64,000 bases of DNA from JAXLQL01 sp046331625 (GCA_046331625.1 JAXLQL010000005.1:401039-465038); one strand, 5' to 3'. Counted from the stretch's first letter, positions 34,448-42,487 are shown. Notes: generated by a model not told the origin, from the sequence alone. Made by a program: numbers and translations.

Positions 34448-35461
34448 GTGAGATTCGAAGCCGAAACCGGAGCTGTTTTTCGCGAACTGGCGCGGACCTG
34501 GCTGGCCTCCATGCCTCCAGGCGAGTCTGGGGAGCCACGTGTGTTCCAGTCCGGGACCACGCAGGTGGTGCTCGCCGAAGACGTCAGTTGCTCTGACGGG
34601 ATGGAACTTGACGAGGTACTGCTGGTCCGGGGACGGTTCGAATGTGGGGCGCAGTGCCAGTTTCGCGGTCCCATCTATGTTGCGGGCGACGCTGTCATCG
34701 GCAAGGGCAGCCAGGTAGACGCCATTTGCGCCGACGGAAATCTCGTAGTAGGTTTGGGAGTCCAGGTGCGCCGTGCCGAGTGCGCCGGTTGGATGGACTT
34801 GCGCGCCGGAGCATGGGTGGACGAGGGCGTAGCGGAAGCAGGTATTCGCCTTTCCGATGACGCGGGCGGCGCAGGCTTGATGGCGCCAGAAATCGTCACG
34901 CTCGGCCACTGGGGCGCAAACGGCGCTATTCCACCTGTCCGCAGTTACCTCGAAATCAATCCTCCCGGCCGCGGCGAGAGGCCGCAGCTTCTCAACGTAC
35001 GCGGCTACCGGGACGACAAGCTCACTCCGCTTGGCGCCGAAACCTGGGTCTACGACGGCAGCCTCACCCTACCCCAGCCAGTGATGCTGCGCGGCAACCT
35101 GGTGGTCCGGGGATCGTTCAGTTGCCCGGCGGGAAGCTTGCTAGAAGGTGACATCAAGGCTGGCGGCGACATCCGCATCGGCCAGGGTTCGATCAGCCGC
35201 GGGAACCTGATTGCCCGCGGCCTGCTCGAACTCGGCGAGGACTGCCTGTTCGAAGGCGATCTCCGCTCCACCCAAACGCTCCGCCTCTCGTCCGGCGTCC
35301 GAGGCGCCCGCAAGGGCGGTCCGGTTCGCGTCGAGTCCGGCGAGGAACTGCTCATCGAGCCCAACGTGGTGATTCGCGGCCAACTCAGCGCTCCGAAAGG
35401 CGCGGTTTCCGCGCCTGTCGAAATCGAAGGCGGGCTCGAACTCCTGCTCGTCGAAAGCTGA
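34448..35461 (+). CDS. Bactofilin/polymer-forming-like beta-helix protein
   Basis: 337 residues, GTG start with a strong GGAGGG upstream. Most of the chain consists of short, Gly-rich repeats typical of a left/right-handed beta-helix, for example FRGPIYVAGDAVIGKGSQVD, GSLLEGDIKAGGDIRIGQGS and ISRGNLIARGLLELGEDC, ending EGGLELLLVES. This is the layout of bactofilin-like (DUF583) cytoskeletal proteins, but the length is about twice the usual and two blocks are separated by a non-repeat part near residue 160-190. No signal peptide. Confidence 0.75.
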   Translation: MRFEAETGAVFRELARTWLASMPPGESGEPRVFQSGTTQVVLAEDVSCSDGMELDEVLLVRGRFECGAQCQFRGPIYVAGDAVIGKGSQVDAICADGNLVVGLGVQVRRAECAGWMDLRAGAWVDEGVAEAGIRLSDDAGGAGLMAPEIVTLGHWGANGAIPPVRSYLEINPPGRGERPQLLNVRGYRDDKLTPLGAETWVYDGSLTLPQPVMLRGNLVVRGSFSCPAGSLLEGDIKAGGDIRIGQGSISRGNLIARGLLELGEDCLFEGDLRSTQTLRLSSGVRGARKGGPVRVESGEELLIEPNVVIRGQLSAPKGAVSAPVEIEGGLELLLVES

Positions 35462-35470
35462 GCCGGTTCG

Positions 35471-36562
35471 CTACCCGGCCTGCACAGGCCGCAACCCCAA
35501 CCCCGGCTCGCTCGGCAGAATCAGCTTCCCTGACTCCACCGTCACGCCCACGTACGGATCGTTCGCGATCAACAGGTTTCCATCCAGATCCGCCCAGTCC
35601 ACCATCGGCGACAGTTGCGCCGCGGCCGTCACCGCAACCGATGTCGAGATCATGCACCCGAGCATTGTCTTCATCCCCAGCGCTCGCGCCATCTCGATCA
35701 TCCGGAACGCCTCGAGCATCCCGCCGCACTTGTCGAGCTTGATGTTCACTCCATCGAAATAGGGCGCGAGCTTCGGTACGTCACTGGGATGCAAGCACGC
35801 CTCGTCCGCGATCACCGGAATGTGCACCTTGCTCCGCACGTACTTCATGTCTTCGAGCATGTGTGCCGGCATGGGCTGCTCCACGAACTCGACACCGTGC
35901 TTCTCGAGCCAGTTGATCTTGGCCACCGCTTCTTCCTTGCTCTTCCAGCCCTCGTTGGCGTCCACGCGGAGCGGTTTCTTGGTCACGCTGCGAACGGCGT
36001 CGAGAGTCTGTTCGTCGGTCTTCAACCCGACCTTGATCTTCAAAACCGGATAGGCCTCGGCTTCCTTCACTTTCTGCCGCGTCATCTCGGGAGTGTCGAT
36101 CCCGATCGAGAACGTCGTCGCCGGCGCGTCCAGCGGATCGAGCCCGAGCATCTTCCAGATCGGCACATCGAGGTGCTGTCCCACCCAGTCGTGCAGCGCG
36201 ATGTCGATCGCCGACTTGAGAGCCCAATCGCCGGGGATCTTCGCATGGACCGCCCGGATGATCTTGCGGTACTGCATCAGATCGACCTTGTCGTTGAACC
36301 ACTGTTCGAGATCCTTCGAGAACCGCATCGCCTGCTCGGCGGACTCGTGATAGCGCACGATCGGCGCTCCCTCGCCCACACCCGAGACATTGCCGCGCGT
36401 GAACAGGAAATAGATCACATCGCGGTAGTCGCTCGACGACATGGTGGTGGTCCAGGTGTGGCGCAGTCGGACCCGGTACGGCGACAAGCGGAATCGCGTT
36501 TGTTGGGCGGCGCGCAACGCGACCCCAGCGATCGGCACAGCAAGCAATCCCCGCCGCGTCAT
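35471..36562 (-). CDS. Exported dipeptide-epimerase-like enolase-superfamily protein
   Basis: 363 residues from the ATG at 36560-36562 (ATGA overlap with the small gene upstream). Tat-like leader (MTRRGLLAVPIAGVALRAAQ). Enolase-superfamily residues are visible: VLKIKVG (KxK), RVDANEGW, FVEQPMPAHM, PVIADEAC and GVNIKLDKCGGM. This pattern suits L-Ala-D/L-Glu or related dipeptide epimerases that recycle peptidoglycan peptides; export to the periplasm is unusual. Confidence 0.88.
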   Translation of the reverse strand: MTRRGLLAVPIAGVALRAAQQTRFRLSPYRVRLRHTWTTTMSSSDYRDVIYFLFTRGNVSGVGEGAPIVRYHESAEQAMRFSKDLEQWFNDKVDLMQYRKIIRAVHAKIPGDWALKSAIDIALHDWVGQHLDVPIWKMLGLDPLDAPATTFSIGIDTPEMTRQKVKEAEAYPVLKIKVGLKTDEQTLDAVRSVTKKPLRVDANEGWKSKEEAVAKINWLEKHGVEFVEQPMPAHMLEDMKYVRSKVHIPVIADEACLHPSDVPKLAPYFDGVNIKLDKCGGMLEAFRMIEMARALGMKTMLGCMISTSVAVTAAAQLSPMVDWADLDGNLLIANDPYVGVTVESGKLILPSEPGLGLRPVQAG

Positions 36563-36771
36563 TCGGTGCACTCCAGGATGTAGTATTTCTTGCCGTCATC
36601 GCGCATGATCTGCCCGGCTACGATCCATTCGTGTCCGTCAGCGAGGTAGACACGGCGGTAGGAGTCGAACTCGACGCCTTGCTGCCGGTCAATCCGCCAG
36701 TCCTCCACTTCTCGCTGATCGCCCGGTTTCCACTGCGAGCGCAAAACCTGGAAAGGATTCATCACTAGCAT
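36559..36771 (-). CDS. Small soluble protein coupled to the epimerase-like gene
   Basis: 70 residues from the ATG at 36769-36771, or 67 from the ATG at 36760-36762. Its stop overlaps the epimerase ATG (ATGA), so the two are translated together. The chain is charged and beta-rich (WRIDRQQGVEFDSYRRVYLA; IMRDDGKKYYILECTE). No family recognised. No good Shine-Dalgarno for either start. Confidence 0.62.
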   Translation of the reverse strand: MLVMNPFQVLRSQWKPGDQREVEDWRIDRQQGVEFDSYRRVYLADGHEWIVAGQIMRDDGKKYYILECTE

Positions 36772-36847
36772 TGTCAGTCACTGGGAAAGGACAGGCAAGT
36801 CTCCAGGCGTTTGCGGCGGGAAGGGGCGTCCCGACGGTGGCCAGGCA

Positions 36848-37123
36848 TCAGGCCTTGCCCTGGAGGACGAGCACGGGTGGAATCACGGCCGTCAGGTTCA
36901 GAAGCGCTCCGATGACTGCGATCCAACTCGGACGTTCGCCACGGATCAGCGCAACGACGGCAGCAATTTCACCCAGTACGCACGCGATCGCGAAGACGAG
37001 GTAGGCAGCGATGCCGACACCGATCGCGGCTCCCACCGTGTCCGGTCTCCCCACCTTGTAGATGTAGACTGCCCAGCCGGCGCCAGCCAGGGGCAACACG
37101 ACGGATAGAATGCTCGCGACCAT
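36848..37123 (-). CDS. Small membrane protein (three helices)
   Basis: 91 residues with GGTGGAG a few bases before the ATG. Hydrophobic segments at about 3-21, 32-58 and 66-85 (SILSVVLPLAGAGWAVYIYK; AIGVGIAAYLVFAIACVLGE; SWIAVIGALLNLTAVIPPVL). No recognisable motif. It is separated from the small soluble gene by 76 bp and follows a long gene-free stretch. Confidence 0.7.
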   Translation of the reverse strand: MVASILSVVLPLAGAGWAVYIYKVGRPDTVGAAIGVGIAAYLVFAIACVLGEIAAVVALIRGERPSWIAVIGALLNLTAVIPPVLVLQGKA

Positions 37124-37640
37124 TCTCCACCATTCTATTCACGATGCGTGGGAGCGGTTACCTACGTTCGCTCGCCCATGAATCTCCGGTGGCCGCGTTA
37201 CTGGGAATCCGCATCGGCCGGAAACCGCGCGAGATGGGGGGGGCCGGTCCGCCTGGGAATCGCTTACGGATTTCAAGAGCGGTGCACCTAGCAGCCCGTG
37301 GCTAGAGTCCGGTGGGCCGCGCCGCGCGGGACCTGTGCCCGCAGGCGAGGCGCGAGGAGGAAGCAATGCCGGTCCATCTCGTGTGACGAGCAACGAACTA
37401 CGCGGCACAAACCCCGGCCGTCCAAAGGGTTGCGGCGGCATGGGGCCATCTGCTTCTTTGTGGCTCCTGTAAGATGGCCCCCATCGAATGCGTCTCCGCG
37501 ACGGGCATCTGGCAACATCCCTGAGGGAGGCGCGCTCGCAACGCGGCCCACGGGGCTTTGGGCTGCTAGCACTGGAAAGAGCCGGATTCTAGGGCGGTAC
37601 CCCGGTGCCGGAGAGACTTTTCCCGGCTCCCTCTAGGGAC
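37124..37640. ncRNA. Candidate structured region upstream of the first flp gene
   Basis: About 520 bp without a convincing gene. It contains a strong hairpin: GGGGCCATCT (37442-37451) pairs perfectly with AGATGGCCCC (37472-37481) with a 20-nt loop, and the stem extends with one bulge. Other GC-rich inverted stretches follow (GCCGG...CCGGC near 37611-37627). I compared it by eye with RNase P RNA, tmRNA and c-di-GMP riboswitches and saw none of their conserved motifs. It could be a small RNA or a long leader of flp; it may equally be a decayed gene. Confidence 0.3.
37442..37481. repeat. Perfect 10-bp stem-loop
   Basis: GGGGCCATCT (37442-37451) and AGATGGCCCC (37472-37481), 20-nt loop. The stem extends outward by a few pairs with one bulge (ATG/CAT). 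It is followed by no T-run, so it is not a standard terminator. Confidence 0.7.
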
Positions 37641-37719
37641 TTCTGCCAATTTTTCGCGGATGGCTGCGACTGTATTCTTGTCATAGTTCACAGCTAATTA
37701 CCCTTCGCAGGGAGAGGAG
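37641..37719 (+). promoter_or_regulatory. flp promoter/leader, copy 1
   Basis: Shares with the second flp gene TTCTGCCAATTTT (37641-37653) and, 31 bp later start to start, GTATTCTTG (37672-37680) followed by TCATAG. TATTCT could be a -10 with TTTTTC as a -35. Close to the gene is a small hairpin CCCTTCGCAGGG (37701-37712), then GGAGAGGAG (37711-37719) as a strong ribosome binding site. Confidence 0.5.
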
Positions 37720-37731
37720 ACAAAAGAGTCA

Positions 37732-37929
37732 ATGAAGAAGCTCAACAATCTGGTTTGGAAGATGCGGCTGCTCAAGGACAACCGCGGTCAGGACCTCATC
37801 GAGTACGCCCTGATGGCCGGTTTCGTGGCCGTCGCGGCGGGCGCGATCATGCCTGGTGTCGCCAAGAGCATCAGCACGATCTTCTCGAAGATCTCGATCG
37901 CGATGTCCAACGCCGCCAACCAGGGCTAA
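37732..37929 (+). CDS. flp: Flp-family type IVb pilin, copy 1
   Basis: 65 residues. The class-IVb prepilin pattern G|xxxxEY is exact: Gly19, then QDLIEY with Glu24 and Tyr25 at mature +5/+6, followed by the hydrophobic helix ALMAGFVAVAAGAIMPGVAK. A prepilin peptidase (TadV type) would cleave after Gly19. It differs from the second copy at only two residues (WKMRLLKD versus WKLRLMKD). No tad assembly genes are in the window. A strong terminator follows. Confidence 0.95.
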   Translation: MKKLNNLVWKMRLLKDNRGQDLIEYALMAGFVAVAAGAIMPGVAKSISTIFSKISIAMSNAANQG

Positions 37930-37963
37930 TCACTGGCGTCGCGACATACTCGCGCAACCCAGC

Positions 37964-38001
37964 GGCCGGAGGGGTACGCCCTTCCGGCCGTCGGCCTTTT
38001 T
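37964..38001 (+). terminator. Rho-independent terminator of flp copy 1
   Basis: An 11-bp stem with a TACG loop: GGCCGGAGGGG (37964-37974) and CCCTTCCGGCC (37979-37989), with one G-T wobble, followed after 7 nt by TTTTT (37997-38001). It lies between flp copy 1 and the GT87-type gene. Confidence 0.85.
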
Positions 38002-38021
38002 CAACACACTCTTCTCACGAC

Positions 38022-39152
38022 ATGAACATCCGAACCCTACAGACTGCAGCCGTCTGTCTGCTCGGCGTCACCATTCTCGGCTTCTGGGGCATCGGCTTTC
38101 GTCCGCGCGTCACCACTGGCGTCAATGATTTCGTGCAACTCTACGCCGGAGCCAAGCTCGTGGGCACGCCACAGCTTTACGATGTGGAAGCATCGCAGAA
38201 GATCCAGATGGAAGCCGTCGGCAGATTCATCGATGCCGTCTACTACACCCGGCTGCCGTTCTACGCGTTGGTGCTCAAGCCGCTCGGCGCGCTGCCTTAC
38301 CTCACCGCCTACTACATCTATCAATGCGTCAGCCTCGTGGTGGTAGGGCTTTTCCTGTGGCGCTTCGCAAAGCTGGTTCCCGAGACGGCGATTCTCGCCT
38401 GCATGTCGCCGCCGCTGCTGGTCAACTTCGCCAACGGCCAGGATGTGGGCTTGACCGCAGCCGCCGCGGGCTTCGCTTATCTGCTCCGATTGCGGAACCG
38501 CCCGCTACTCGCAGGACTTGTGCTGAGTCTAGGTGCCATCAAGTTCCACCTCCTGATCCTGGTTCCGCTCGTTTTGCTGGTGAGGCGTGAGTGGAAAATG
38601 CTCCAAGGCGGGGCGGTAGGCGCTGTCGCGTTGTTCGGGCTCAGCGTCATAGCCGACGGCATCGGGTGGCCGGTTCGCTACCTGAGCGCCGTTTCCAACC
38701 CCGCGCTGCATCCGGCCGCCGGACACATGCCGACCCTGCGCAACCTGGTTTGGGCGATCTGCGGGGAGGACAACCTCAGCCTCGAAATCGCACTCAGTGC
38801 CGCGGTGGCGGCGGCATTGGCTTTCAGCTGCCTCCGCTCTCGCAGCTTGAGCGCATCGCTCGGGTTCGGCCTGATCGGGAGCCTGCTCGTCTGCCATCAC
38901 GCCTACACGCACGACCTCACCATGCTGATTCCGGCCACTGCGTTGTTGATTCACGGCGAAGCACCCAAGCCTGCCCGCGCCCTGGCCTTTCTCTGCAGCT
39001 TGCCCCCGGTGGCATTCTTCATCATCACCGGACAGCCACTGAGTACGGTGCTGGTAGTGGCCATGTTCGCTACGGTGTTGAGCGGTATGGGGTTACGGGC
39101 ACAGGAGCGGCCCGCCACCGGCGATACCGAGACTATTCCGGTAGGGGCCTAA
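38022..39152 (+). CDS. GT87/DUF2029-type integral membrane glycosyltransferase
   Basis: 376 residues from the ATG at 38022. About ten hydrophobic helices; VTTGVNDFVQLYAGAKLVG near residue 29, then PFYALVLKPLGALPY, FANGQDVGLTAAAAGFAYLL and AYTHDLTMLIPATALL. This is the GT87/DUF2029 layout (polyprenyl-phosphate-mannose-dependent alpha-mannosyltransferases in mycobacteria). It lies between the two flp pilin genes and so may modify the pilus or cell-surface glycans. It is intact, while its homologue at 16815-17943 is frameshifted. Confidence 0.82.
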   Translation: MNIRTLQTAAVCLLGVTILGFWGIGFRPRVTTGVNDFVQLYAGAKLVGTPQLYDVEASQKIQMEAVGRFIDAVYYTRLPFYALVLKPLGALPYLTAYYIYQCVSLVVVGLFLWRFAKLVPETAILACMSPPLLVNFANGQDVGLTAAAAGFAYLLRLRNRPLLAGLVLSLGAIKFHLLILVPLVLLVRREWKMLQGGAVGAVALFGLSVIADGIGWPVRYLSAVSNPALHPAAGHMPTLRNLVWAICGEDNLSLEIALSAAVAAALAFSCLRSRSLSASLGFGLIGSLLVCHHAYTHDLTMLIPATALLIHGEAPKPARALAFLCSLPPVAFFIITGQPLSTVLVVAMFATVLSGMGLRAQERPATGDTETIPVGA

Positions 39153-39156
39153 GCAA

Positions 39157-39234
39157 TTCTGCCAATTTTCTTCGAACCCGATCACCGGTATTCTTGACTC
39201 ATAGCAAGACAAACCCTGCAAGCAGGGAGAGGAG
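39157..39234 (+). promoter_or_regulatory. flp promoter/leader, copy 2
   Basis: TTCTGCCAATTTT (39157-39169), then GTATTCTTG (39188-39196), again 31 bp apart start to start, and a CATAG. The leader hairpin CCCTGCAAGCAGGG (39214-39227) is a stronger version of that in copy 1, just before GGAGAGGAG (39226-39234). Since the distance is kept while the bases between differ, the two boxes are probably functional. Confidence 0.55.
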
Positions 39235-39244
39235 AAACAGAGAA

Positions 39245-39442
39245 ATGAAGAAACTGAACAACTTGGTCTGGAAGCTGCGCCTGATGAAGGACAACCGCGG
39301 TCAGGACCTCATCGAATACGCCCTGATGGCCGGCTTCGTCGCCGTGGCGGCTGGCGCCATCATGCCCGGCGTTGCCAAGAGCATCAGCACGATCTTCTCG
39401 AAGATCTCGATCGCGATGTCGAACGCCGCCAACCAGGGCTAA
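39245..39442 (+). CDS. flp: Flp-family type IVb pilin, copy 2
   Basis: 65 residues, identical to copy 1 except at two positions; the cleavage site (G|QDLIEY) and helix are the same. It has its own promoter-like boxes, ribosome binding site and terminator. Two nearly identical pilin genes may serve to raise dosage or allow exchange. Confidence 0.95.
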   Translation: MKKLNNLVWKLRLMKDNRGQDLIEYALMAGFVAVAAGAIMPGVAKSISTIFSKISIAMSNAANQG

Positions 39443-39479
39443 TCCCTGTTGGGCCGCATCGGCTCGAAACCAACCCAGA

Positions 39480-39513
39480 GGCCGGAGGGACACCCCCTCC
39501 GGCCTTCGGCTTT
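39480..39513 (+). terminator. Rho-independent terminator of flp copy 2
   Basis: GGCCGGAGGG and CCCTCCGGCC form a perfect 10-bp stem (39480-39489, 39495-39504) with a 5-nt loop, followed by TTCGGCTTTT. It resembles the copy-1 terminator in sequence, so it was duplicated with the gene. Confidence 0.85.
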
Positions 39514-39528
39514 TCTGCCTCGGCTCTG

Positions 39529-40107
39529 CTATCGTCCCCCTGGCCCGATCACCCCCGCCCGAGTCCTCTTCGCTTTCTGATAGTCCTCGAGCAGTTGCCG
39601 CATGATCTTCTCCGCCACGTCCGCGCTCGCCCCCCGGAACTTCGCTCCCAGGCTCTCTTGCGTGGTTGACCAGATCACGTCCCCGTCTTTGTTCACCAAC
39701 CGGACCGCCGCTGCTGCTTCGTGCTTCCGCTCGGATATCTTGCGCGACTCGCGATCGGTGACGCTGACGCTCGCCCGCCGCGACCGCGCATCAGTGCTTC
39801 GATCGGTGCCCGTTCCCGCCGAGGCGCGCATGCCGACTCCATCGCTCGACTGAAACGTGTCGGTAAACACCAGGTCCTCGGCCGATCCCTTGAGCGTTGC
39901 ATCCGCCTTGTCCGGATTCTCGGTGATCACGAACAAGCCGCACCGCTGCAGCCCGTTGATGATCATGTCGCGGACGTGGCCCGCGACTTCCCCGCCCCCA
40001 AGCCGGTCGACGAAGATGCGCTTCACTTCCACCAGTTGCGACGTCTGCTCCCCGGAATCGGCCGCGGCGAGCGGCAGCGCCATCAACAACCAAACGACCC
40101 GCTTCAT
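39529..40107 (-). CDS. Small exported protein of unknown function (CsgG/LpoB-like)
   Basis: 192 residues from the ATG at 40105-40107; signal peptide MKRVVWLLMALPLAAADS. The mature part (VKRIFVDRLGGGEVAGHVRD, IINGLQRCGLFVITENPDKA, DATLKGSAEDLVFTD) looks like an alpha/beta domain such as those of CsgG- and LpoB-type periplasmic proteins, with an Arg/Ser-rich segment (RSTDARSRRASVSVTDRESR) after it. Assignment to a family is not certain. A palindrome copy lies in its 5' region. Confidence 0.72.
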   Translation of the reverse strand: MKRVVWLLMALPLAAADSGEQTSQLVEVKRIFVDRLGGGEVAGHVRDMIINGLQRCGLFVITENPDKADATLKGSAEDLVFTDTFQSSDGVGMRASAGTGTDRSTDARSRRASVSVTDRESRKISERKHEAAAAVRLVNKDGDVIWSTTQESLGAKFRGASADVAEKIMRQLLEDYQKAKRTRAGVIGPGGR

Positions 40108-40125
40108 TGCAGCCCCCTTCTTCGA

Positions 40126-40161
40126 GGGCAAGCTCGAGCCTGCGCGGGACTTGAGCCCCGC
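40126..40161. repeat. Dispersed double-hairpin palindrome, copy C
   Basis: GGGCAAGCTCGAGCCTGC then GCGGGACTTGAGCCCCGC. It lies between two minus-strand genes, 19 bp ahead of the start codon of the downstream one, and so would be in that mRNA's leader. Confidence 0.75.
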
Positions 40162-40220
40162 TGCCGGAACCTCGTGCCCTGTTCCTCGGCGACAAGTTTG
40201 GACTCCTAGGTCAGCCCACC

Positions 40221-40673
40221 TCATCCCTTACCCGCCTTTCTCGCCTCGTCATCCTGGAACTGAACCTTGAGCCCAGTGCGAGCCTCCATGCTCGCGAGCA
40301 CCGCCCGCACATTCTTTTTGTCGAGCCGGAACACCATCGCCTGCTGCTGTCCCTCAGCGTCCTGATAGCCGACCGTCAGAAAATGCTTGCGCGCCTTGCT
40401 CAGCAGGAACATCGGCGAGATCACCACAGCCAACGCCAGCCGCCGATTCACGTTCTGCCCATACTCGAGCAGGTTGACTCGCGCGTAGGGGACCTCCACC
40501 TGGCTCCCTTTCATCGCCACCTGAAACTGGCCCGGGTCGGCCGTAGACATCGCCGCCTCCGAACCCACCCGAAACTGCGAAATGGTACCCCCGATGTATT
40601 CCACCCGGAGATCGAGGCGCCGCTCGCCCGTCAGCGCCCCCACCAAACACACGAATACGATTGCCGTACGCAT
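40221..40673 (-). CDS. Small exported protein of unknown function
   Basis: 150 residues from the ATG at 40671-40673. A signal peptide is visible (MRTAIVFVCLVGALTG). The rest is beta-rich (LDLRVEYIGGTISQFRVGSE; NVLLEY-type segments), then LAVVISPMFLLSKARKHFL as a hydrophobic patch, and a Lys/Asp-rich end. No family recognised. It is 113 bp upstream of the CsgG/LpoB-like gene on the same strand and may be co-transcribed with it. Confidence 0.68.
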   Translation of the reverse strand: MRTAIVFVCLVGALTGERRLDLRVEYIGGTISQFRVGSEAAMSTADPGQFQVAMKGSQVEVPYARVNLLEYGQNVNRRLALAVVISPMFLLSKARKHFLTVGYQDAEGQQQAMVFRLDKKNVRAVLASMEARTGLKVQFQDDEARKAGKG

Positions 40674-40779
40674 AAGGGGAATCCCTCTGTTGAGGTAGTG
40701 CGCGCAAATCGCCTTTGTTCTCAGCGTGGCCGCTAAAATAAAAAGGAATAGAACTCTCGAGAGGCGGGATACGTCTGAT

Positions 40780-41439
40780 ATGAAAGTGGATCTCGACAAG
40801 ACCCAACAGGAGCCGCTGCTTGTCCCGGAGGCCGTCGAACCCGGCGTGATCATCAGTCCGGACACCCGCCGAGCCAACCGAGTCCCGCCCGGCCAGTCGC
40901 GTACCCGCAAATGGCCTGTGCTGGACGCGGGCGGACCGCCTCCGATCGACCGAACCCGCTGGAAGCTCGTAGTCGGCGGCCTGGTCAACCAACCACGCGA
41001 GTGGGACTGGAGCGAGTGGCAGAAGCTACCGCGCGTGAAGGTTTTTGCCGATTTCCATTGTGTGACCCGTTGGTCGAGGCTCGGCAACGTGTGGGAAGGC
41101 GTGTCTGCCCGCCAGATCGTGGACCTCTGCGGCGGCCTGAAGCCCGAAGCCAAGTTCGTCTTGGCCTATGGGTACGATCAGGGCTGGACCACGAACATGC
41201 CCCTCGACGAATTCCTGGCCGAAGACGCACTGATCGCGGACCTGCACGACGGCGAACCGCTGGCGCTCGAGCATGGTGGTCCGGTGCGGCTGATCGTGCC
41301 GCAGCTCTACGCCTGGAAAAGCGCGAAGTGGCTGGGCGGTCTCGAGTTTCTTGACCGCGACCGGGCGGGGTTCTGGGAGCGCAACGGCTATCACATGCAC
41401 GGCGACCCGTGGAAGGAGGAGCGGCACAGTTGGGATTGA
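40780..41439 (+). CDS. Sulfite-oxidase-like molybdopterin enzyme
   Basis: 219 residues from the ATG at 40780 (an upstream GTG at 40726 would add 18). The SUOX-type domain is clear: WKLVVGGLVNQPREWDWSEW, FADFHCVTRWSRLGNVWEG with Cys94 as the expected molybdenum ligand, VLAYGYDQGWTTN and QLYAWKSAKWLGGLEFLDRD. It is like the single-domain soluble family found in bacteria; no signal peptide and no haem. Its stop overlaps the start of the next gene by 1 nt. Confidence 0.92.
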   Translation: MKVDLDKTQQEPLLVPEAVEPGVIISPDTRRANRVPPGQSRTRKWPVLDAGGPPPIDRTRWKLVVGGLVNQPREWDWSEWQKLPRVKVFADFHCVTRWSRLGNVWEGVSARQIVDLCGGLKPEAKFVLAYGYDQGWTTNMPLDEFLAEDALIADLHDGEPLALEHGGPVRLIVPQLYAWKSAKWLGGLEFLDRDRAGFWERNGYHMHGDPWKEERHSWD

Positions 41440-42386
41440 TGCAACGGAAACCAGGGGGATGGACGAGGAGAAAGCTCGTCTTGGGCGGAGCAGGTTTGGT
41501 GGCGGCTGGCGCGGCGGGCGCGGGAGCGACTGCGCCGCGAGGATTCTGGTCAGGAGTGTGGTCCGAGATGAGGCGCGAAGTGCCGCCTCCGCTCTACCAA
41601 CCGAATCCCAAGGCGTGGCCCGATCGCGGCCTTCACGTGGCATGGCTCGGGCATAGCAGCACACTCATCAAGGTAGACGGATTCACCATCCTCACCGATC
41701 CCGTGCTGAACAACTACGCGGGCATTCACATCGGCGGGATCTCGCTCGGCATCAAGCGCGTGCGCAGGCCGGCGCTTTCCGTGGAAGACCTTCCCAAGAT
41801 CGATCTGATCCTGCTCTCGCACGCGCACATGGATCATCTCGACACCAAGACGCTGCGCGCGCTCGAAAGCAAGTCGACGCAGGTGCTCACCGCATGGGAA
41901 ACATCGGACCTGCTTCGCGCGGGCCGCTTCCAATCGGTGCGTGAGATGCGCTGGGGACAGACTGCTCGCGCGGGCGAGGCTTCGGTGAAGGCGCTGGAAG
42001 TGAACCATTGGGGAGCGCGCTACCGCAGCGACACCTATCGCGGATACAACGGCTATCTGATCGAGGCGGGCTCGCGCCGCGTGCTGTTCGCTGGCGACAC
42101 CGCCGATACGGACGCGTTCCGTCAGGTGAGGTCGAGCAAGTCGATCGACGTCGGCATCATCCCGATCGGCGCCTATAATCCGTGGATCCGCTATCACTGC
42201 AATCCGGAGCAGGCTTGGCGCATCGGCAACGATGCGGGAGCGGAGGTCTTCGTCCCCGTGCATCACCAGACGTTCCGCCTCGGACGCGAGCCTTACACGG
42301 AACCGATCGAGCGCTTCGTGGCTGCGGCGAAGTCGAGCCAAGACCGCATCGCGATGCACGAGATCGGCCAAGAGCTCCACTTGTAG
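41439..42386 (+). CDS. MBL-fold metallohydrolase, exported (UlaG/NAPE-PLD-like)
   Basis: 315 residues from the ATG at 41439, overlapping the previous stop (TGATG). Leader RRKLVLGGAGLVAAGAAGAG suggests Tat export. The metal motif is HAHMDHLD (H128, H130, D132, H133), with ALEVNHWGARYRSD, LFAGDTADTD and VPVHHQTF supplying the other ligands. This layout resembles NAPE-PLD/UlaG-type phosphodiesterases or lactonases. Co-transcribed with the sulfite-oxidase-like gene. Confidence 0.87.
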   Translation: MQRKPGGWTRRKLVLGGAGLVAAGAAGAGATAPRGFWSGVWSEMRREVPPPLYQPNPKAWPDRGLHVAWLGHSSTLIKVDGFTILTDPVLNNYAGIHIGGISLGIKRVRRPALSVEDLPKIDLILLSHAHMDHLDTKTLRALESKSTQVLTAWETSDLLRAGRFQSVREMRWGQTARAGEASVKALEVNHWGARYRSDTYRGYNGYLIEAGSRRVLFAGDTADTDAFRQVRSSKSIDVGIIPIGAYNPWIRYHCNPEQAWRIGNDAGAEVFVPVHHQTFRLGREPYTEPIERFVAAAKSSQDRIAMHEIGQELHL

Positions 42387-42417
42387 GCCGCGCCCGTAGC
42401 TGCTTCCATATTGAGTT

Positions 42418-42442
42418 GTGGGGCAGGCTTTAGCCTGCGCGG
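42418..42442. repeat. Dispersed palindrome, copy D (first hairpin only)
   Basis: GTGGGGCAGGCTTTAGCCTGC (stem CAGGCT/AGCCTG), followed by GCGGC where other copies continue with the second hairpin. It is truncated and lies 46 bp before copy E in the same orientation. Confidence 0.75.
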
Positions 42443-42487
42443 CATCTCCAGAAACTCACCCACTGGTGGAGCACTCGGCTGCCGATT

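Noticed and set aside
37298..37636. 112-residue open frame in the gap upstream of flp
   Set aside because: Composition is Arg/Pro-rich without hydrophobic core or ribosome binding site; a 100-residue antisense frame is just as open. Not called as a gene.
37124..37640. RNase P RNA, tmRNA or c-di-GMP riboswitch
   Set aside because: I looked for GAGGAAAGTCC, the tmRNA ends and the GEMM core on both strands and found none.
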